Assembly: GCA_003024985.2 (NCBI GenBank)
Contig: PXIH01S0002282.1
Direction: 5' to 3' (one strand)
Source of the DNA: Euperipatoides rowelli
Taxonomy: Eukaryota; Onychophora; Udeonychophora; Euonychophora; Peripatopsidae
DNA length: 12,289 nucleotides
A program made the translations under genes and the position numbers. The notes under the pieces are model-generated. The model was not told the DNA's origin, ran no database searches, and was given only the letters and a program-made list of their open reading frames with translations. Shown here in pieces: positions 8,169 through 12,289 of the stretch (positions are counted from its first letter, which is position 1; the number at the start of each line of letters is the position of its first letter).

Positions 8169-8790
8169 TGTAGGTTATATCGTAGAAGGCCAATGTAAGC
8201 TTCGTTTCAATCATAAAATAATATACTAGGCATTAATCCAATTTGAAAGGTATCACTATACAAATCACACTAATTCTAGATGTTGCTTAAAATCCTTTAA
8301 TTGTCAACTAAACATTTAAATATCACATTAATTACATACAATATTACACAGCCACTTCAATGGGTAAGACTATACTGTCACACGATTATTTCACATATCA
8401 AAATTAACAGTAATGGCTGTCGGACATGGTTCCAGAAAAATCTCACTCTCATCTTATTTTAACATGAGATTATATTAAGATTTTTTTTTATATGCCCATG
8501 GAATCAGCTCCCCTATAAACTCCAACCTTAATACACTGACATAAAACATGCTGATTGTGCACCACCATCCTATATTATCAAATTCAGATTATATATTAAA
8601 AAGAATATCACTATATTAATCTATTTTATTAAGTAATTATTTAAGATTATTTTGTTTAAACTAACCCTGGTTATTTACAATGTTCATCAAAATAAATTAT
8701 AACTAACAAATAACATTCTATAATTGTGGAAGTTCTTTCGGACAAATTATAGTTTCATATATTATTCCCAGCTTGTAAATATGACCAATA
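8169..8790 (-). mobile_element. Probable Ty1/copia LTR (3' LTR of the minus-strand copia fragment)
   Basis: Just downstream of the copia hinge, on the minus strand, an extreme purine tract (8791-8808) ends at TATTGGTCAT. In copia-type elements the polypurine tract is followed at once by an LTR starting TGTTG, so this reads as a decayed TG to TA start. A possible LTR end is the CTACA at 8169-8173 (minus strand). That gives about 620 bases, a plausible LTR length. A TATA-like catataaaaa occurs on the minus strand near 8490. The second LTR is not in the window, so neither the 5' partner nor the target-site duplication can be compared, and the far boundary is a guess. Confidence 0.45.
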
Positions 8791-8808
8791 CTCCCCCCCC
8801 CCCTTCCC
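8791..8808 (-). other. Polypurine tract of the copia fragment (G-run)
   Basis: On the minus strand this reads agggaaggg...ggag, an uninterrupted purine run with 11 consecutive G, directly before the presumed LTR start. The position and composition fit the primer site for plus-strand DNA synthesis in a retrotransposon. The long G run has probably expanded since the element died. Confidence 0.5.
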
Positions 8809-9339
8809 TAAAGCTGGGTAAACACTTAATCCTAAAGTTGTTCATTTCACATTGTCAACTTTTCTGGAGGGATCCTCTTATTACATCTAGATGACCTCCT
8901 CAAATCAGTAGGTTGATCTCCCCCTTGAATGATGTCCCTATTTTCCTTAAGGTACTCACTGGTATAGTCACTTCTTGATCTTCCTTATTCACATTCATCT
9001 GGTTTGGGTCATATTCTCCCTCATTGAATGACAAACTCATAGCATTGACTATTTTTCTAGTACCAGGTGTCCAAATCCTATATCCTTTCTATTTCATACA
9101 ATAACTTACCATGATTCCCTTTTGTGCTCTGTCATCCAATTTGGTTATTTTTGACTTGCTAACATAGTAATATGCACTGCTTCCGAATTTCTTCATATGC
9201 TCAAGATTTGGCTTCTTGAAATGGTGTTTTGCCAATTTCTCTATGATTAGACCTATTGTAAACATACACTGCTGTTGCAGCTGCTTCCCCCATAAAAACA
9301 ATGGCACTTTGGTGTATTTCATCATGTTCGTCATGATGC

Positions 9340-9343
9340 TTAA
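9340..9343. repeat. TTAA target-site duplication, left copy
   Basis: TTAA immediately precedes the CCC end of the piggyBac-type MITE and matches the copy at 10115-10118. On the minus strand the two halves of the copia integrase code meet at this tetranucleotide. Confidence 0.9.
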
Positions 9344-9516
9344 CCCTGCAGTAGTCGCGGTATCTGTGAGATACACATTGCACCTTTAAAAATTAATTTC
9401 TAGCTAATGTGCAGAGCTAGAATATTATCCATCCAGCTATGTGAATATTTTAAGGACTTCTACAATCATGAAATAAGCCGGTATTTTTAATACCAATACT
9501 TGTATCAATTGTATTG

Positions 9517-9550
9517 ATTTTGTATCTCTCAGATACCGCAACTACTGCTG
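9517..9550. repeat. Internal third copy of the MITE terminal repeat, inverted to the left end
   Basis: Bases 9517-9550 contain gtatctctcagataccgc followed by aactactgctgtaa, a close inverted match to the first 32 bases of the element. The first 207 bases (9344-9550) thus look like a small complete inverted-repeat element inside the larger one. This suggests either an inner older MITE extended by capture of 9551-10114, or end duplication during aberrant transposition. Confidence 0.75.
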
Positions 9551-9760
9551 TAATTTTTTTTTTTCGTATTTTCGGGAAGCTTTATTTCAATACTATAAAA
9601 CATTTAGGAATAAACTTATACATTTTATAAATCAGAATTTAATGCCGATTTCAACCATCCAAACCAAAGTTTTTTATCTCTAACGACAGAGAAACGGCAA
9701 AGGAAAATGTAAAAAGCACTTTGCCCTTATTTTGTTTTCCATAGCCGACTTCATTATAAA

Positions 9761-10020
9761 TATTCATATAAAAAAAAATATTCATTGAATTTTTTTTTTT
9801 ACATAGAAATATACGCGCTAAAAAAAGGAACAAAAAGCACTATTGGAGTTTTTCTGTATCTTTTATAGATTATGAAATATTAAAAATAATGTATTATTTG
9901 CCCATGCTGTAGTAAAAAACGCTGCTTTTCCGTAAAATATTCATAAAAAAAAAACTGTTAACCGGATTTTTTTTTTTTAATATAGAAAAATTTCTGATAA
10001 AAAAAGGAACAAAATGATAG
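9761..10020. repeat. Two diverged direct repeats of about 80 bp inside the MITE
   Basis: Bases 9761-9840 and 9938-10020 share the order tattcat, A-run, a T-run of 12 to 14, ata-gaaa, then taaaaaaaggaacaaaa. They flank about 100 bases that are not shared. The duplication lies in the part of the MITE that is not palindromic and predates or accompanied its spread. Confidence 0.6.
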
Positions 10021-10114
10021 ATAAAAAGTCTATTTTATCTTGAAATAAACACATGTTATCTCACAGATACACCGCGACTACCCGTGTAACTTTACGACCG
10101 TGACTACCGCAGGG

Positions 10115-10118
10115 TTAA
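10115..10118. repeat. TTAA target-site duplication, right copy
   Basis: TTAA immediately follows the GGG end of the MITE. It is the second copy of the target site and marks the other edge of the insertion. Confidence 0.9.
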
Positions 10119-10154
10119 GAGTGTTCTATTCAAGCGTTCCACCTGACCATTTTG

Positions 10155-10720
10155 TTTTCATCTATATGCTCTTCTATACTAGGCGAATGAATTATAGTAT
10201 CGTCTAAATAGACAAATACATGACCTTTTAAAATAACATCATGCATCATTATTTTCTGAAAAACTGCAGCGGATGTCACGCAACCCTGACATAGGTGAGT
10301 AAAAGCATAATGAGCAAAAGAAACTGAAAAAGATAATTTCTTTTATCCGCCTACGTTAGCTTAACATTAAAATAACCAATGTTTAAATCCAATGTACTAA
10401 AAATGCGAGCCCCCCTTAAATTTTTTAAAATGTCTTTTATATGCATTAAAGGATATTGCTCAGTAACAATTTGTTTGTTAATATTTCTTAAATCTAATAC
10501 AATTCTAACTTCATCCGAGTCTTTCTTAGGTAAAACCATAACTGACGAATTATATGGGCTGTGTATTTTCTTAATTATGTTTGCTTTTTCCAATTTATTT
10601 GTTTCCTTAAATGTTCATACAAACTATGGCGTAGACGTTATTGCCACTTATAAATCGGAGTTTCTGTCTTAAATTTAGGTAAGGTGGAATATTTGCTCCA
10701 GTCATGTTTATGACATCTTC
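10155..10720 (-). pseudogene. Ty3/gypsy reverse transcriptase fragment, degenerate
   Basis: In minus-strand order, the segment begins near 10700 with PIYKWQ, a TAG stop, and RLRHSLYEHLRKQIN. It then shifts frame into an 80-codon open stretch (10593-10354) with ANIIKKIHSPYNSSV, VLPKKD, VRIVLDLRNIN and FSTLDLNIGYFNVKL. These are the gypsy-type fingers and palm blocks, including the first catalytic Asp in the LDL motif. A TAG at 10351-10353 and another frameshift follow. The third frame carries FAHYAFTHLCQG, AAVFQKIM and YLDD (10199-10210), the reverse transcriptase active site with both remaining aspartates, then IIHSPSIEEHI. Just after this the code switches to copia integrase at about 10154. 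Thumb, RNase H and the gypsy integrase are absent. With at least two stops and two frameshifts this is a dead copy. Confidence 0.88.
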
Positions 10721-10779
10721 TATTAACACCTCTTTATGCTTTGCCAGTACTCTTTCTAATTCTTCCCTATGTTTTTCAC

Positions 10780-11110
10780 TGATCCCAAGCTCGTTTGTAT
10801 GAAATAAATCAAAATTTCTTGTAATTTTCTGCCATTTTCATTTGTATCAACAAAAGTAATTTCACAGTTAAATGCCTTCCTTCTCTGTGATTGGTCAACA
10901 AAATCACTCCATGCATTACCCTCAATCATTTGAAAAGTAACCTCGCGATCTTCACAATTTATTACTGCATTATGTAAAGTACAAAAATTAAAACCTTAAA
11001 TAGCTTGAAATACTATCTTTTGTTACATTTTAATATTTACCATGGATTTAATTCCAGTGATAGCATTATCTGATATCGGTGACTTTATCGAGACAGCCAT
11101 AGTCTTATTC
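10780..11110 (-). pseudogene. Ty3/gypsy pol, probable protease end and linker, degenerate
   Basis: On the minus strand at 10936-10977, HNAVINCEDREVTF fits the tail of a gypsy-type aspartic protease, where an A-V/I-I-N/D-C motif follows the ILG-x-D-F block. The frame then runs on for about 50 codons and breaks near 10820, where another frame continues with ELGISEKHREELERVLAKHKEV, a stretch typical of the region just before the reverse transcriptase. The catalytic D-S/T-G triad of the protease is not visible. The upstream part (11000-11110) shows several stops. The assignment rests on position between gag and reverse transcriptase and on one short motif. Confidence 0.55.
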
Positions 11111-11268
11111 TGATATAATTTAGGATTATACCACTATAATTGGCTTATCTTGGTAGGCCTATAGTTTACTAAATTTTACTACATTAATAATTTTGGTCTC
11201 ATTCGTCAGTTTCCGTGATTTCTTTATCACAATTTTCTTCGTTCGCATTTTGCTATTCTTTTTACTCA

Positions 11269-11703
11269 ACACCCCCCCCCCCCCCCAACTTCAATTTTTT
11301 TAACAGTAGCATTACTCTCCAACTTTACTGTAGAAATAGAGCTACAATAATTTTCAGGATGAATAGCCTTACATTTAGCTACTGGATCCTTATCATTCAA
11401 TATCTTCCACAGATTAAAAGATACAAATTCAGGTGGGTACTGTCTAACGTTGTACGTTTCAACTTTATTACTTGAATCACCATTACTACCAGCGGCTACC
11501 TTATTTATTACTTTGTCTTTATTGGTTTTTGTTTTTTTAGCTATTCGCCATTTATTAACGTTGTCACTATTAATACTAGCATCAATTAACTCCTGATCTC
11601 CGGATAGATCAACAAAATTTGCTCCGATTTGCCTATCTTTATTAAATTGTGCCCCAACATCTATGGAAGCTAAGAATGTGGGGCGGTGGCATTTAACGAT
11701 CCA
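11269..11703 (-). pseudogene. Ty3/gypsy gag-pol linker, 145-codon open frame without ATG
   Basis: Between a TAG (11704-11706) and a TGA (11266-11268) on the minus strand lies an uninterrupted frame of 145 codons with no methionine. Its product includes CHRPTFLASIDVGAQF, an acidic piece (VDLSGDQELIDAS), a lysine-rich piece (WRIAKKTKTNKDKV) and YPPEFVSFNLWKI, and ends in a poly-glycine run from a G homopolymer (11272-11286). It sits between the zinc knuckle and the protease tail on the same strand, so it is most simply the gag-pol linker or protease N-terminal part of the same element. I do not recognise a domain. The lack of ATG fits translation by readthrough or frameshift in the living parent. 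Confidence 0.55.
11272..11286. repeat. Poly-C tract, 15 bases
   Basis: A pure C run on the plus strand, which on the coding strand of the retroelement remnant is a G run encoding glycines. A shorter run lies at 11734-11742 and an 11-base one at 8793-8803. All three fall inside retroelement sequence. Confidence 0.9.
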
Positions 11704-11750
11704 CTATTGGAATCGCCACCGTCTGCAACTCCACCCCCCCCCTTTTTCTT

Positions 11751-12029
11751 ACAGTATCTCTCAATGTGGCCAAAACCTCTTCAAAATTTACCGATAATTC
11801 TTTTTCCTTGTCTTTCTTTTTCCACTATCTCTTTAGTAACTTTAGATAATTCTGACATTTCTTTCTTCAAACTTTCTATTTGTTTTGTGACGGGGTTATC
11901 ATTTGTCTCAATGCTCATAGCATTAATAGTTTTGACCCTATCTTCATGTAACTTTAATTTGCCTTCCAGTTCCTCAATAAAATCTATTGATTCTTGTAAA
12001 CCAATTGTTACAATCAGACTCGTTATAAG
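11751..12029 (-). pseudogene. Retrotransposon Gag C-terminus with decayed CCHC zinc knuckle
   Basis: Gag packages retrotransposon RNA, and its zinc knuckle binds the RNA. On the minus strand an 82-codon open stretch (12029-11784) is charged and heptad-like (IEELEGKLKLHEDRV, QIESLKKEMSELSKV), so a coiled coil is likely. It leads straight into GKF-stop-RGFGHIERYC (11792-11751). The spacing fits a CX2CX4HX4C knuckle in which the first Cys reads Gly, the second Cys codon has become TGA (11781-11783), and the His and last Cys remain. The basic tail KKK follows, as is usual. It lies upstream, in minus-strand sense, of the reverse transcriptase fragments, the order expected for one Ty3/gypsy element. 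The N-terminal part of gag is not recognisable beyond 12030. Confidence 0.72.
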
Positions 12030-12033
12030 CTAA

Positions 12034-12289
12034 AAATAAGGAAATGTGTTTGCATTTGATAAAGATAATATTTGCTCTTTATTATTATGTTTACAGTTTT
12101 TATTCTTAAAAATCCAGATAGGCTAAGCCAATGAATAAAATACTGTATATATGGATTTTTTTGTGAGAGTAATATTTTCGCGAGTTTCACGGCAATCATA
12201 TATTCGCGAAAATAAAAATTCGCAAATATTAATACTCATTAAAAACAATCAAAGTGCTAAATTGTATATTTTTTTTTTAATGAAAAAAA
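12034..12289. other. AT-rich right edge with nested palindrome
   Basis: No coding signal. Bases 12163-12240 form a nested inverted repeat. The inner arms are attttcgcga (12173-12182) and tcgcgaaaat (about 12203-12212). The outer arms are gagagtaatatt (12165-12176) and aatattaatactc (12226-12238). TCGCGA-centred fold-back sequences of this type are common in invertebrate repeats, so this may be the edge of a MITE, but no full element can be bounded before the window ends. Confidence 0.5.

Larger units (their letters stand above)
9344..10114. mobile_element. piggyBac-type MITE nested in the copia integrase
   Basis: The 771-base element begins CCCTGCAGTAGTCGCGG at 9344 and ends CCGTGACTACCGCAGGG at 10114. 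The termini are inverted and start with CCC, and TTAA lies on both sides (9340-9343 and 10115-10118). TTAA duplication with CCC ends is the hallmark of piggyBac-type transposition. The matching terminal stretch extends about 30 bases inward through tatctgtgagat. The right end carries an extra 26-base piece, giving a second GTAGTC(A/G)CGGT motif. There is no transposase frame, so it must have been mobilised in trans. The copia integrase code resumes exactly across it, an independent proof of the insertion point. Confidence 0.9.
8847..10154 (-). pseudogene. Ty1/copia integrase C-terminal part and hinge, broken and interrupted
   Basis: The integrase joins retrotransposon DNA to the host chromosome; here only the region after its catalytic core survives. 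In minus-strand order, 10154-10119 encodes NGQVERLNRTL. After a nested MITE, 9343 onward gives LSIMTNMMKY and KVPLFLWG, then with a frameshift near 9290 GEAAATAVYVYNRS and GKTPF. A second shift near 9215 restores KKPNLEHMKKFGSSAYYYV and LDDRAQKGIMVSYC. After an in-frame TAG (9086-9088) come GYRIWTPGTRKIV and, one more shift later, LRRSSR at about 8890, with a stop at 8847. These blocks follow the family order through to the post-integrase RRSSR hinge. The catalytic aspartates are absent, and the reverse transcriptase and RNase H that should follow are missing before the purine tract. It cannot encode a working enzyme. Confidence 0.88.

Noticed and set aside
9651-9833. 60-codon minus-strand open frame
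   Set aside because: It lies wholly inside the non-coding interior of the piggyBac-type MITE and has no transposase motif.
10379-10672. 97-codon plus-strand open frame
   Set aside because: It is antisense to the clear gypsy reverse transcriptase blocks and has no motif of its own.
11686-12033. 115-codon plus-strand open frame
   Set aside because: It is antisense to the gag remnant with its zinc-knuckle residues; the minus-strand reading explains the sequence better.

Overview
This is an AT-rich animal nuclear window, most likely from an arthropod such as an insect. The evidence is short exons with GT..AG splice sites and T-rich acceptors, a metazoan SLC5-type transporter, and a dense load of eukaryotic transposons (hAT, piggyBac-type, Ty1/copia, Ty3/gypsy). 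Nothing looks bacterial. The species call is weak, because exon conservation and transposon types are the only clues.

Region 1-3784 has no gene I can support. It is AT-rich, with homopolymer runs, a small tandem repeat and a few hairpins. Region 3785-5407 holds three consecutive plus-strand exons (114 full codons, phases fitting) of a sodium/solute symporter of the SLC5 family, closest in feel to the sodium-coupled monocarboxylate / multivitamin transporters. They cover late transmembrane helices plus an extracellular loop with three N-glycosylation sequons. The gene is incomplete here: earlier exons should lie upstream, and the last donor (gtaagt at 5408) opens an intron whose next exon I could not find in the window.

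The introns are packed with mobile DNA. These are a hAT-like left end (4270), a fold-back element (4751-4987), and a hAT-type MITE (5737-6130) carrying a minisatellite whose units look like 3' splice sites. There are also two diverged copies (6229-6594 and 7790-8158) of a roughly 370 bp repeat with three conserved hairpins. Between those copies lies a tandem pair of hairpins (7164-7305) whose stems differ by apparently compensatory changes.

Region 8169-12029 is a minus-strand retrotransposon graveyard. In minus-strand order it runs: gag with a decayed zinc knuckle, a linker frame of 145 codons without ATG, a protease-tail-like segment, a Ty3/gypsy reverse transcriptase broken by stops and frameshifts, an abrupt junction near 10155 into a Ty1/copia integrase C-terminus, a copia hinge, a purine tract and a probable copia LTR. 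A 771 bp piggyBac-type MITE with exact TTAA duplications is nested inside the copia integrase. The right edge has a nested palindrome. None of these retroelement frames can encode a working protein as they stand.
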